64,000 bases of DNA from CAVWDU01 sp963840725 (GTDB taxonomy: Bacteria; Pseudomonadota; Gammaproteobacteria; Pseudomonadales; Halieaceae), in NCBI GenBank assembly GCA_963840725.1, contig CAWIZY010000009.1, positions 620,001-684,000 of the forward strand, written 5' to 3'. Below the pieces are notes generated by a model that saw only the letters and a program-made list of their open reading frames with translations, was not told the DNA's origin and made no database searches. Made by a program: the position numbers and the translations under genes. This document shows, piece by piece, positions 8,542-19,696 of this stretch. The first letter of the stretch is position 1. Each line of letters begins with the position of its first letter.

Positions 8542-10101
8542 TCAATGCACGCCGTGCATCATGCGCTTCAGGATCGGTGAAATAAGCAGCAGTGCCGCAG
8601 CCACGCCCAGACCGACGAAGAGCAGGTTGTTAAACAGGTCGGTGTAGCTGGCCAATGCGGCTCCCACTTCAGCGATACTGCCGTCCACGGTCTCTATGGC
8701 GGCCAGCTTGGCCAACTGCGCAGCCACAAACTCTGAGTAGGCGGTAGCCAGAAACCAGGAACCCATCATCACACCGACAATGCTGGGCACCGCCAGTTTG
8801 GTCACCGCAGAGAGACCCACTGGAGAGAGGCAGAGTTCACCGCAGGTGTGCAGTAGATAAGCAAGCACCATCCACCAGCCGATGACCAGTCCCACTTCGT
8901 TGGTATTTTGTGCGCCCAATACCAGCGCGCCGAAGCCGAGACCGGCAAGGGCAATGCCCAGAGAGAATTTCACTGGCGTTGTGGGTTCGAGACCGCGTTT
9001 GCCCAGGGTGGTCCACAGCCAGGCAAAGAAGGGAGCAAACATAAAAATAAACAAGGCATTGAGGGCGCCGAACTGGGCGGCTGTGAGCTCAAAGCCCAGC
9101 AGATTGCGGTCCATCACTCGATCCGCATACAGCGTCATCGAGGCGGCACTCTGTTCGAACAGGGCCCAAAATACCACGGTGGACATGGTCAGAATGATCA
9201 ATACGATCATGCGGCTGCGCTCAACGGCGTTGCACTTGACGGTAATAAACCAGGCCAGGCCCACCAACACTGCCACGGCCATGGTATTGAGGAGGATGCC
9301 GATCGCCCCATGGAATTGCAGCATCTGCCAGGCGGCGACCACGCCTACCAGGGCGAACAAATAGATGGTCCACTCTTTGTTGAGGCCGATCGGTGAACGT
9401 TCCTTCAACAGTGCGGGCTCGTGGGGCTCTGCGTGACCATGCAGGTGTTTCTGCCCATACAGGAACGTGGCGAGGCCCAAGAGCATGCCGATGCCCGCGG
9501 CACCGAAGCCATAGCTCCAGCCATAGGTCTCTCCCAGGTAGCCACAGAGCAGGGTGGCGGTGAAAGAGCCAAGGTTTATCCCCATATAAAAGATGGTAAA
9601 TCCAGCGTCACGGCGGGGGTCGTCCTCGGTGTATAGGCGACCCACAATGGTGGAGATGTTCGGCTTGAGGAAACCGACCCCGATGACGATCAGTGCCAGT
9701 GAAAAATAGAAGATCTGCAGCGCGCCATCATCGCGCACCACGCCCCCTGCCACCCTGCGGGCCTGCTCACCCTCGAAGGCCATGCCCAAATGGCCCAGCA
9801 CCAACAGTAAGCCGCCGAACACCACGGCCTTGCGCATCCCCAGATAGCGGTCGGCCAGCAGGCCACCGATGACCGGCATGGCATAGACCAGAGCGGCATA
9901 GCCGCCCAGGACCTCCAGACCGTTGGAGTCGGTGAACAAGTGGTACTTGGTGAGGTATAGCAGCAGCAGGTACTTCATTCCGTAGAAGGAGAAGCGCTCC
10001 CACATCTCTGTGGCGAAGCACACCATAAGGCCCCTCGGGTGACCGAAAAAGCCCGTGTCTGTTGCCGGGTCGAAGTTGGTATCAGCGGTGGCTGTGGTCA
10101 T
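8542..10101 (-). CDS. Proton-dependent oligopeptide transporter (POT/PTR2 family)
   Basis: 519 residues and about 14 predicted helices, with MFS fold. Imports di- and tripeptides with protons across the inner membrane. The POT signature is present: ATEMWERFSFYGM (ExxER motif in helix 1), GGLLADRYLGMRKAV after helix 2, and FTIFYMGINLG in helix 5. I start at the ATG at 10101 (MTTATADTN) because an AAGGA Shine-Dalgarno lies just upstream; the open frame runs on to 10218 but that extension lacks transporter character. It is divergent from a secreted dipeptidyl-peptidase III gene, which would supply its substrates. E. coli-style names (dtpA etc.) cannot be assigned safely. Confidence 0.93.
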   Translation of the reverse strand: MTTATADTNFDPATDTGFFGHPRGLMVCFATEMWERFSFYGMKYLLLLYLTKYHLFTDSNGLEVLGGYAALVYAMPVIGGLLADRYLGMRKAVVFGGLLLVLGHLGMAFEGEQARRVAGGVVRDDGALQIFYFSLALIVIGVGFLKPNISTIVGRLYTEDDPRRDAGFTIFYMGINLGSFTATLLCGYLGETYGWSYGFGAAGIGMLLGLATFLYGQKHLHGHAEPHEPALLKERSPIGLNKEWTIYLFALVGVVAAWQMLQFHGAIGILLNTMAVAVLVGLAWFITVKCNAVERSRMIVLIILTMSTVVFWALFEQSAASMTLYADRVMDRNLLGFELTAAQFGALNALFIFMFAPFFAWLWTTLGKRGLEPTTPVKFSLGIALAGLGFGALVLGAQNTNEVGLVIGWWMVLAYLLHTCGELCLSPVGLSAVTKLAVPSIVGVMMGSWFLATAYSEFVAAQLAKLAAIETVDGSIAEVGAALASYTDLFNNLLFVGLGVAAALLLISPILKRMMHGVH

Positions 10102-10314
10102 CCGGTTGTCCTTCTCTCTTATCGGGTGGTTGCTGGGTTGTCGGCAGTACTCCAAACACACAGCCCGCCAGCCGCTCATTATAGGGATTATTGCGCGTAA
10201 GACGAATGCCGTCGGCATTCCCTCAGTCGCCGGTCCGAGATTATTGCGCGCCGGGGTGCATTTACACCGGCTCAGCAGACGGTATCATACGGCAACTCAA
10301 TCGAGGACCCACCT
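10102..10314. promoter_or_regulatory. Divergent control region with repeated 12-mer and palindrome
   Basis: The 213 bp between the peptide transporter and the peptidase contain the 12-mer GATTATTGCGCG twice in direct orientation (10186-10197 and 10239-10250). Between them is a perfect inverted repeat GAATGCC-GTC-GGCATTC (10204-10220). This is operator-like. The regulator is unknown and no regulator gene is adjacent. Confidence 0.45.
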
Positions 10315-12432
10315 ATGAATCCAGGCACCGTAATCATCCTGCTGGCCACCGTGATGGCTTGCACCGTTCCCGCCCGAGCGGAGGATCCAAAAACCCGGCC
10401 CGAACCGCTTGCAGCCCCTGTGGCGGCAACAGCTGCCGAGGCCCCCGACGCCGAAGCGAGCGCCGCAGACGAATTTAATTACCTTATCGACCGCTTTGCT
10501 GATATTCAGGTGCTGGCCTACAAAGTGCCGGGTTTCGATGAACTGAGCGCGCAGCAGAAAGCGTTGCTGTACTACCTTGCCCAGGCCGGGTACGCGGGCC
10601 GCGACATTATCTGGGACCAGAACTACAAGCACAACTTACGCATTCGCCGAACCCTGGAGGCCATTTACCGTCACTACCCGGCAAACCGCAAAACCCCTGC
10701 TTTTGATCAATTTACGACCTATTTACGCCAGGTGTGGTTTGCCAACGGGATTCACCATCACTACTCGACCCTGAAGTTTACACCTGAATTCAGCCCCGAG
10801 GACTTTTCAGCCATGGTCACTGCGGTGGCTGATAGCGGTGACCTGCCCCTGCGTGATGGCCAGGATGTCGCGGGCCTGATTGCCGAACTCAGTCCGATCC
10901 TCTTTGACCCCACGATCGCAGCCAAGAAAGTCAATACCGCCGCAGACGTCGATATGGTGGCGGCTTCGGCGGTCAACTTCTATGAGGGCGTGACCGAGCA
11001 GGAGGTGCGGGACTTTTACGCCAAGCGCAGCGATAAATCTAACCCCACGCCGGTGTCTCATGGACTGAATTCCAAATTGGTGAAGAACAGTGCTGGCAAG
11101 CTTGAGGAACGGGTATGGAAAGTGGGCGGTATGTATACCGAGGCCCTGGAGCAGGTCGTGTACTGGCTGAACAAGGCGATCGGGGTGGCCGAGAACGATA
11201 AACAGCGCAAGGCGCTGCAACTATTGGTCAAATATTACATGAGCGGCGATCTGGCGGATTTCGATGCTTACAGCATCGCCTGGGTCGAGGATGGGGATTC
11301 TGCCATCGACGTGATTAACGGCTTTATCGAGGTTTACAACGATCCGATAGCCTATCGCGGTACGTTCGAGTCTGTGGTGTCTTTCAGGGATGCGGTGACG
11401 TCGCGGCGCATTGCCGCCATCGGTGACCAGGCCCAGTGGTTTGAGGACAACTCGCCGATCATGAAGGCCCACAAACGAGAAAAAGTTCAGGGCATTCTGG
11501 GCAAGGCGATCATTGTGGTGGCGGAATCCGGCGATGCGTCGCCATCCACGCCCATCGGGATCAACCTGCCCAACGCCAACTGGATTCGTGCCAACCATGG
11601 CTCCAAGTCAGTGAGCCTGGCCAATGTGGTGGGTGCCTATGATGCGGTGCCGAACCCTGCGCTGCAGGAGTTCGCCTGGGATCAGGCGGAGATTGATCGC
11701 TCCAGACAGTACAACGAGATTGCCGGCGCTCTGCACACCGATATGCACGAAGTAATCGGCCACGCCTCGGGCCGGATTAATCCTGGTGTGGGCACGCCCA
11801 AGGAGACGCTCAAGCAGTATTCCTCCACCTCGGAGGAAGGGCGTGCCGATCTGGTGGCACTGTACTTCATGATGGACCCCAAACTGGTGGAGATGGGTGT
11901 CATGCCCTCTCTGGATGTCGGCAGGGTGGAATACGATAAATACATCCGCAATGGGATGATGACCCAGCTCTACCGGATCAAGCCAGGAGAGTTGATCGAA
12001 GAAGCCCATATGCGCAATCGCGCTATGGTGGCTCGCTGGGCTTATGCCCAGGGCAAGGCCGATAAGGTCATCGAACGTAAGTTGCGCAAAGGCAAGACCT
12101 ATTTTGTCATCAATGACTACGAGGCGCTGCGCGGTCTGTTCGGGCAGCTGCTGCGCGAGCTGCAGAGAATCAAGTCGGAAGGTGACTTTGACGCGATTCA
12201 GGAGCTGGTGGAGACCTATGGGACCCAGGTAGATCCCGAGCTGCATGCCGAGGTGCTGTCTCGCTACGAGGCTCTGGATGTCGCGCCTTACAAGGGCTTC
12301 GTCAACCCGGTGCTGGAGCCGGTGATGGATGGCGAGCGTATCGTTGATGTGAAGGTTCGTCATCCGGCCAGCTTTGTCGAACAGATGATGTACTACGCGG
12401 AGCACTATTCGTTTTTGCCGGACGAGAACTGA
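10315..12432 (+). CDS. Dipeptidyl-peptidase III, peptidase family M49, exported
   Basis: 705 residues. A Sec signal peptide (1-22, ending ARA) puts it in the periplasm. Zinc peptidase that removes dipeptides from the N terminus of oligopeptides. The M49-specific HExxxH zinc motif is HEVIGH at 478-483, with the third ligand in EEGRAD at 507-512 (EECRAE in the well-studied enzymes). The C-terminal lobe appears complete, and length matches bacterial M49 proteins. The start ATG at 10315 has GAGG upstream. It is divergent from a POT dipeptide/tripeptide transporter, suggesting joint peptide use. A hairpin lies directly after the stop. Confidence 0.93.
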   Translation: MNPGTVIILLATVMACTVPARAEDPKTRPEPLAAPVAATAAEAPDAEASAADEFNYLIDRFADIQVLAYKVPGFDELSAQQKALLYYLAQAGYAGRDIIWDQNYKHNLRIRRTLEAIYRHYPANRKTPAFDQFTTYLRQVWFANGIHHHYSTLKFTPEFSPEDFSAMVTAVADSGDLPLRDGQDVAGLIAELSPILFDPTIAAKKVNTAADVDMVAASAVNFYEGVTEQEVRDFYAKRSDKSNPTPVSHGLNSKLVKNSAGKLEERVWKVGGMYTEALEQVVYWLNKAIGVAENDKQRKALQLLVKYYMSGDLADFDAYSIAWVEDGDSAIDVINGFIEVYNDPIAYRGTFESVVSFRDAVTSRRIAAIGDQAQWFEDNSPIMKAHKREKVQGILGKAIIVVAESGDASPSTPIGINLPNANWIRANHGSKSVSLANVVGAYDAVPNPALQEFAWDQAEIDRSRQYNEIAGALHTDMHEVIGHASGRINPGVGTPKETLKQYSSTSEEGRADLVALYFMMDPKLVEMGVMPSLDVGRVEYDKYIRNGMMTQLYRIKPGELIEEAHMRNRAMVARWAYAQGKADKVIERKLRKGKTYFVINDYEALRGLFGQLLRELQRIKSEGDFDAIQELVETYGTQVDPELHAEVLSRYEALDVAPYKGFVNPVLEPVMDGERIVDVKVRHPASFVEQMMYYAEHYSFLPDEN

Positions 12433-12433
12433 G

Positions 12434-12450
12434 CCCGGGCAATGCCCGGG
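12434..12450. terminator. Perfect GC hairpin between convergent genes
   Basis: CCCGGGC-AAT-GCCCGGG: a 7-bp perfect stem with a 3-base loop, 2 bp after the peptidase stop and 11 bp before the convergent dusC stop. There is no long T-run on either side, so it may be a weak or Rho-assisted bidirectional terminator. Confidence 0.5.
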
Positions 12451-12461
12451 GGTTGACCTGG

Positions 12462-13433
12462 TCAGGCAGCGACCCGTTCCCGGGATGCCGCAGCTTTGCA
12501 CAACACGGCCTGAATGTCTGACGCGTTGCGCAACCGTTTGATCGCCTCAAACAGAGCCGCCGCCTGCGGGTAGTAGCTGCGCAGGTAGACCAGCCACTGT
12601 TTTACCGGGTTACCGGCATAACGCGCCTCGTAGTTGGCGAGATTCAGCTCGAAGAAGCTCAGCAGCAGCGGCGGTATATCCTCCCAGGGCAAAGGCCTGA
12701 GCTCGGTCCCCTGAATTGCCGCACTTACCAGACGGGGCAGGTCGGGTCGGCAAAGGGCGCCACGACCGAGCATCAGGTCGTCACAGCCCGTGACCGCGCG
12801 GCAGCGCAAGGCGTCTGCAGGGCTCCAGATTTCGCCATTTGCGATGACTGGCAGACTGGCGATTTCGCGAGCTCGGGTGATTTCCTCCCAGTAGGCGGGT
12901 GGTCGATAGCCGTCTTTGCGTGTTCGGGCGTGCACGGCCAGTTCGGTGGCCCCGGCTGCGCAGACAGCGGCCACAACCTCGAGGAAGCGTGAGGCATCAT
13001 CGAAGCCGAGTCGCGTTTTTACCGTGACCGGAACGGCGGCGGGCACGGCGGCACGCACAGCGGAGACAATACGGTATACACGCTCGGGTTCTCGCAGAAT
13101 TATCGCGCCCCCATCGGAACGATTCACGGTCTTCGCCGGGCAGCCAAAATTGAGGTCTACCCCCGGGGCGCCCAGTTCTGCCGCCCGGGCGGCATTGTCG
13201 GCCATGGGTTCCGGGTGCCCGCCCAATAGCTGCAGGTACACCGGCACCCCATTGTGGGTTACACCGCCGCGCTGCAACTCGGGGCAGTAGCGGTGGAATA
13301 CCCGGGGGGGTAACAACTGTTTCGAGACCCGCACGAACTCGGTTACGCAGCGGTCAATGCCGCCAATCCCGGTGAGCAGATCGCGCATGGTGTGATCGAT
13401 AACCCCCTCCATGGGGGCGAGAATGATTTGCAT
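12462..13433 (-). CDS. dusC: tRNA-dihydrouridine(16) synthase
   Basis: 323 residues. Flavin enzyme reducing a uridine of the tRNA D-loop (U16 in E. coli DusC). Seen: the FMN-binding start QIILAPMEGVIDH, TEFVRVSKQLLPP (typical of the DusC subgroup), PVYLQLLGGHP, VDLNFGCPAKTVNRSDGGA with the catalytic Cys, VTVKTRLGF, ELAVHARTRKDGY and PVIANGEIW, GCDDLMLGRGAL. The start is ATG at 13433; the frame stays open upstream to 13670, but only this ATG matches the family start. It is divergent from oadG with 121 bp between. Confidence 0.95.
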   Translation of the reverse strand: MQIILAPMEGVIDHTMRDLLTGIGGIDRCVTEFVRVSKQLLPPRVFHRYCPELQRGGVTHNGVPVYLQLLGGHPEPMADNAARAAELGAPGVDLNFGCPAKTVNRSDGGAIILREPERVYRIVSAVRAAVPAAVPVTVKTRLGFDDASRFLEVVAAVCAAGATELAVHARTRKDGYRPPAYWEEITRAREIASLPVIANGEIWSPADALRCRAVTGCDDLMLGRGALCRPDLPRLVSAAIQGTELRPLPWEDIPPLLLSFFELNLANYEARYAGNPVKQWLVYLRSYYPQAAALFEAIKRLRNASDIQAVLCKAAASRERVAA

Positions 13434-13554
13434 GGGTCCGTCGGGAATTGGCCTGAAAGTGGGCGAGAGTATACGCCAGCCTGCGGGTTCCAGCACCGTG
13501 ATAATGCCATGGGGCATGCTATTATCCTTCGCAGATATCACCGTGGAGAACAAC

Positions 13555-13812
13555 ATGCAGGATGAAATTATCGGCCAGGGGCTTGAGCTCATGCTGTTCG
13601 GGATGGGCACGGTAGTCCTGTTTTTATGCCTGCTGGTGGTGGCCACGCGGCTGATGTCCCACGGCGTCACGCGCTACTTTCCAGAGCCTCCAGCGGCGAC
13701 CGCTATAGCGCAGGTCGACACCTCCGCTAGTTCAGACGCGTTGCATGACCCGCGGCTGGTGGCGGCCATCACCATTGCTATCCATCGCTATCGGTTGGAC
13801 AACGGTGCATAA
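13555..13812 (+). CDS. oadG: Oxaloacetate decarboxylase gamma subunit
   Basis: 85 residues with one N-terminal transmembrane helix (GLELMLFGMGTVVLFLCLLVVATRLM) followed by a soluble tail ending in a region that contacts the alpha subunit. It anchors the alpha subunit to the beta membrane subunit of the Na+-pumping oxaloacetate decarboxylase. The ATG at 13555 (MQDEII) has GGAG a few bases upstream; the frame is open further upstream to 13411, but that part covers the dusC promoter. It is the first gene of oadGAB, 48 bp before oadA, and is the only intact gene of the three in this sequence. Confidence 0.88.
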   Translation: MQDEIIGQGLELMLFGMGTVVLFLCLLVVATRLMSHGVTRYFPEPPAATAIAQVDTSASSDALHDPRLVAAITIAIHRYRLDNGA

Positions 13813-13860
13813 CGGTAGCGATACGAAGTGAATAGAGTTAACAAAGAAGGAACAAACGCC

Positions 13861-15717
13861 ATGGACAACAACGCGCAAAAGCTGGGGATTACCGATGTGG
13901 TGTTGCGCGATGCGCACCAGTCACTGCTGGCGACCCGGCATGCGCTCGACGATATGCTGCCAATTGCTGGCCAGCTGGACGAGATCGGCTTCTGGTCGCT
14001 GGAGTCCTGGGGCGGGGCCACCTTTGATGCCTGTATCCGTTATCTGGGTGAAGATCCCTGGGAGCGTATTCGCGAGCTAAAAAAGGCGATGCCCAAAACC
14101 CCACAGCAGATGTTGTTCCGCGGCCAGAATATTCTTGGTTATCGCCATTATGCCGATGACGTCGTAGAAAAGTTTGTCGAGCGGGCGGCTTACAACGGGG
14201 TGGACGTGTTCCGGGTATTCGATGCCATGAACGATATGCGCAACCTCGAAGTGGCGCTCAGGCCGTCAAGCGATCGGCAAGCACGCCCAGGGGACGATCT
14301 CCTACACCCTCAGTCCGGTGCACAACATCGAAACCTGGGTTGAGCAGGGCAAGCGTATCGAGGATATGGGCGCAGACTCCATTGCCATCAAGGACATGGC
14401 GGGCCTGCTGCATCCCTACGTGGGTCACGAACTGGTAAGCCGTCTGAAAGCCGCCTGTGATATCCCCATTCACTATGCAGTGCCATGCGACCACCGGGTT
14501 GTCCACTTCCACTATCCTCAAGTGCGTGGAGGCGGGCATCGACAATGTGGATACCTCCATCTCTTCCATGGCCATGACTTATGGTCATTCAGCTACTGAG
14601 TCGGTGGTGGCGATGCTGGAGAGCACCGAGCGGGATACTGGCCTGGATATCGGTAGGCTGGAAGAGATCGCCGTCCTATTTTCGTTAGGTGCGCAAAAAA
14701 TACGCCAAATTCGAGGGTTCGCTTGCGCGGCGTGGATTCCCGCATTCTGGTGGCGCAGGTGCCCGGCGGGATGCTGACCAATATGGAGAGCCAGCTCAAG
14801 GAGCAGGGTGCGGCGGACAAAATGGACGAGGTCCTGGAAGAAATACCCCGGGTGCGCGAGGACCTGGGCTTTATTCCGCTGGTGACTCCACGTCCCAGAT
14901 CGTGGGTACCCAGTCGGTTATCAATGTGCTCACCGGAGAGCGCTATAAATCCATTTCAGGGAAACCGCCGGTGTACTCAAGGGAGAGTATGGCGCCACGC
15001 CCTGCGCCGGTTAATCTGGCACTGCAGGAGCGGGTGCTGGAGGGTGGCCGGAGCCATCACCTGTCGTCCTGCCGATCTTCTGGAGCCCGAACTGGTTGCC
15101 TTGACTCGGGAGTTGCAGGACCTGGCAGCAGAGCAATCGATCGCGCTGGCAGACGGAGAGAACGCGGTGGATGATGTGCTGACCTACGCGTTGTTTCCCC
15201 AGGTGGGTCTGAAATTCTTGCAGAACCGGGGTGATCCGGGTGCTTTTGAGCCGGTCCCGGGTGAGGAGCCGGCGGCCGACAATGCCATAGCGTCGCCGAC
15301 CGGCAGTGCTCGCCCGGCAGCGGCAGACACATCGGCTCCCGCTGCGGCCGATACCGCAGTCTACACTGTCACCGTGGACGGGCAGGACTACCGGGTAAAA
15401 GTCGCTGCCGGCGGGGAGGTGACCCATATGACGTCTGGCGCTCAGACAGCGCCGCCCGTGCCGCATCCCGGGAATGCCCAGCCCATCGCGACGGCGCAAA
15501 AGCCGGGCCAGCCAATACCCGCCCTCTGGCGGGCAATATCATCAAGGTCAACGTGGCCCTGGGTGATCGCGTCGGCGCGGGCGATGTGGTCGTGCTGCTG
15601 GAAGCAATGAAAATGGAAACCGAAGTTCGCGCTACGGAAGCTGGCGTGGTCTGCGATATCAACGTCAAAGTCGGCGACGCAGTCGCCGTGGGCGCACCTC
15701 TGCTGGCACTGAACTAG
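13861..15717 (+). pseudogene. oadA: Oxaloacetate decarboxylase alpha subunit, multiply frameshifted
   Basis: The reading runs through all three frames but the whole protein is recognisable. Carboxyltransferase start GITDVVLRDAHQSL in frame 1; HNIETWVEQGKRIEDMGAD in frame 2 from about 14262; MQCHATTGLSTSTI in frame 3 after an extra T at 14474; ILVAQVPGGMLTNMESQL in frame 2 from about 14723; QIVGTQSVINVLTGERYKSI in frame 1 about 14890-15050; frame 2 again; then the biotinyl domain in frame 1 with EAMKMETE (biotin Lys at 15610-15612) up to TAG 15715-15717. About nine indels, plus a TAG near 14677 where a Gln codon is expected. With OadG and OadB it would decarboxylate oxaloacetate and export Na+. 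Conserved residues throughout argue for sequence error rather than an old pseudogene. Confidence 0.85.
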
Positions 15718-15727
15718 GCCAGGTTGC

Positions 15728-17032
15728 ATGGACAATCTGCTCACTCTGTGGCGATTCTTCCGGACTGGCCCAGGCCGAATTGGGTCAGCTGGTCATGATC
15801 TCTATCGGCCTGCTGTTGCTCTATCTGGCCATTCGCAAGGGTTTCGAACCCTTATTGTTGGTGCCGATCGGCTTTGGTGGGATCCTGGCTAATATTCCCG
15901 GAGCTGGTTTGGCCTATTCCGCGGTAGAGAACGCCCTCCACGCTGCTGATCCGGTGGTGCTTGGCGAACTGGCCAAGGCAGTGGGCCTGACGGTGGGTGC
16001 CACGGCGGAAGACCTCGGTGTCGCCTATCAGGCTGCTGGCGCGGGGACGCACCTGGCTGCGCAGCAGGTGGCTGGATGCCGGGTTTGGCAACGGTATGCT
16101 CTATACCTTTTACAACGTAGCCATTGCCAGCGGTATTGCGCCGCTGGTCATTTTTATGGGTGTCGGTGCGATGACGGATTTTGGGCCGCTGCTTGCGAAT
16201 CCACGCACACTGCTGCTCGGTGCTGCGGCTCAGTTTGGTATCTTTGCCACGGTGCTGGGGGCTGTGGGTTTGACGTCTGTTGGGCTGATGGATTTCACCA
16301 TCGCGGATGCGGCGGCCATCGGTATCATCGGCGGCGCTGACGGCCCCACAGCGATCTACGTATCCAGCGTATTGGCACCCGACTCTGTTGGGTGCAATCG
16401 CCGTCGCTGCCTATTCTTATATGGCCCTTGTGCCATTGATCCAGCCGCCAATCATGCGCGCCCTCACCACCGAAAAAGAACGCCAGATCGAAATGGTGCA
16501 ACTGCGCGCCGTGTCAGGTCGGGAGAAGATTGTCTTTCCGCTGTTGTTGCTGATCCTTGTTGCCCTGCTGCTACCGGCGGCGGCTCCGTTGTTGGGGATG
16601 TTCTGTTTCGGCAACCTGATGAAAGAGTGCGGTGTGGTTGAACGTTTGAGCTTCACGACCCAGAATGCCTTGATCAACATCACTACTATTTTTCTTGGTC
16701 TTTCAGTGGGCTCCAAGCTGGTGTCCGACAAATTTCTTGACTTCAATACCCTCGGCATCCTGGCGCTGGGCATTGTCGCTTTCGCCATTGGCACGGCATC
16801 CGGGGTGTTGATTGCCAAGTTAATGAACAAACTGGGAGCGACGCCCATCAACCCTCTGATTGGCTCCGCGGGCGTTTCCGCTGTTCCCATGGCCGCCCGG
16901 GTCAGCAACAAGGTGGGGCTGGAGGCCAACCCCCACAATTTTCTGCTGATGCATGCGATGGGGCCTAACGTGGCCGGCGTGATCGGGTCCGCCGTCGCCG
17001 CCGGCGTGATGATCAGCCTCGTGGGCGGCTAG
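15728..17032 (+). pseudogene. oadB: Oxaloacetate decarboxylase beta subunit (Na+ pump), frameshifted
   Basis: The membrane subunit that couples carboxybiotin decarboxylation to Na+ export. ATG 15728 begins MDNLLTLW in frame 2. An indel at about 15758 moves to frame 3 (GFEPLLLVPIGFGGILAN), another at about 16060 to frame 1 (YTFYNVAIASGIAPLVIFMG; IGIIGGADGPTAIYVSS), and an extra T at about 16384 to frame 2 (LLGAIAVAAYSYMALVPLIQ) up to the stop at 17032. The conserved GGADGPTAIYV segment and the GSAGVSAVPMAARV segment are intact. About nine hydrophobic segments in total, as in the family. Three indels and no lost domain: sequence error is likely, a real pseudogene possible. Confidence 0.85.
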
Positions 17033-17130
17033 GCCCGGGGGGGGGCGCCTTCCGGTGTGGCGTTGGTTGAGCGCTGTTCCGGCGGCAGGCCCCCGTAGCA
17101 GTTTTCGCAGTTGCGGAGAAGTTCAAGCAT
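17029..17130 (-). CDS. Short ORF resembling the start of DUF1272 proteins
   Basis: 33 codons from ATG 17130 to TAG, overlapping the end of oadB. The start, MLELLRNCENCYGGLPPE, resembles the N terminus of small DUF1272 zinc-ribbon-like proteins (MLxLRPxCExCxxxLPPD), but the expected second cysteine pair is absent and the tail is low-complexity. I read it as a truncated or degenerate copy, or chance. The rest of 17033-17314 shows no gene; it carries the upstream region of the cytochrome operon. Confidence 0.3.
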   Translation of the reverse strand: MLELLRNCENCYGGLPPEQRSTNATPEGAPPRA

Positions 17131-17225
17131 CGCGAATATCCTTTCGCGGTTGTTTCTAGACAGAGTGTTTTTATTAGCTGTGATCTGGGCAGTGGGTGGT
17201 TTCCCAATCCCAAGAGTCGGGTTCT

Positions 17226-17239
17226 ATGACCTAAATCAA
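17226..17239. promoter_or_regulatory. FNR/Anr-like half-perfect site
   Basis: ATGAC-CTAA-ATCAA: eight of ten consensus positions of TTGAT-N4-ATCAA, with the second half-site perfect. It ends 75 bp before the cytochrome c start at 17315, a normal distance for an activator of an operon transcribed under low oxygen. On sequence alone this is only suggestive. Confidence 0.35.
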
Positions 17240-17314
17240 CAAGATTTTTTGAGGAGTCCTTAATCTTAGCAGCATTCGGAATGAGCAGTAAAAAGGTGTC
17301 TGGAACAGCTAGCT

Positions 17315-18704
<1,390 letters not shown>

Positions 18705-18705
<1 letters not shown>

Positions 18706-19687
18706 TGACTCAGCATGAAAAACCAATCGACCCGTTAGATGAGCCAGATGAGAGCCGCCGTCAGTTCCTCAAGAACGCGGGCCTTGCGGGCACCGCGGTA
18801 GGGATGTCGGTAGCGGCGTCAGCACCCGCCGGAGCGGCCTGGGGCGGCAGCACGCTTATGGACGCCATGGGCAGCATGTTCCAGGACCACTATCAGCGCA
18901 TGAGCAGCGATGAGATACAAGCCGCGCTGGCGCGCATCGAGCGCAAGGCAAAGCGCAAACATGGCGTGGATATCGTGTGTGAGGACACGCCGCCACTTCC
19001 GGATACCGTTTTTGGCTATGCGCTGAATGTCTCCAAGTGTCAGGGCTATCGGGATTGCGTGTAGGCCTGTATCAAGGAGAACAATCAGGGGCGCGATTCT
19101 CAGGTGCAATACATCCGCGTGCTGGAGCTGGACCAGGGTGACACGCAGCCTTGAGAGTGCCGAGCACTACTACGATCCGGAGACAGTGCCGGTCGAGGGC
19201 AAGTACTATATGCCGGTACAGTGCATGCAGTGCGATAACCCGCCCTGTGTCAACGCCTGTCCGGTCAAGGCCACCTGGAAGGACGACGATGGCATCGTGG
19301 TCATCGATTACGACTGGTGCATCGGTTGTCGCTACTGCATGGCCGCCTGCCCTTACTGGGCCCGCCATTTCAACTGGACCGAGCCGCAGATCCCGCCGGA
19401 GGAGATCAATCCGGTGACCAATTACCTCGGTAACCGGCCGCGGCCTGAAGGGTGTCGTTGAAAAATGCCATTTCTGCACCCAACGCACGCGTAAAGGCCG
19501 CCAGCCGGCCTGCCAGGAAGCCTGCCCGACCGGGGCACGGGTCTTCGGCAATCTGCTCGATCCGAACAGTGAGATCCGCTACATCCTGGAGAACAAGACC
19601 GTGTTTCGCCTGAAGGAGGAGCTCGGCACGGAACCCAAGTTCTGGTACTACACGGAAGCGAAGCCAGCCGGATTGGCATGGTCATGA
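18705..19687 (+). pseudogene. Tat-exported 4Fe-4S ferredoxin subunit (DsrO/HybA-like), with stop and frameshifts
   Basis: Electron-transfer subunit with four Fe-S sites, partner of an NrfD-type quinol dehydrogenase. A twin-arginine signal SRRQFLK followed by a hydrophobic stretch is at residues 18-45. Cluster motifs: SKCQGYRDCV-stop-ACIKEN (TAG at 19062-19064 inside the first cluster motif), then CMQCDNPPCVNACP and CIGCRYCMAACPYW in frame 1 after an indel near 19148, then KCHFC...CQEACPTGARVFG in frame 2 after an indel near 19447. All expected cysteine groups survive. The start overlaps the cytochrome stop (TAATG). Orientation and content fit a periplasm-facing cytochrome-ferredoxin-NrfD complex; a DsrMK pair is not nearby, so a sulfite-reduction role is not supported. 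Confidence 0.75.
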
Positions 19688-19696
19688 AGGGCTGCA

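Noticed and set aside
19062..19064. TAG inside the ferredoxin cluster motif as possible recoding (pyrrolysine or stop reassignment)
   Set aside because: The gene also has frameshifts, intact genes here do not use TAG internally, and no recoding machinery is seen; sequence error or mutation is simpler.
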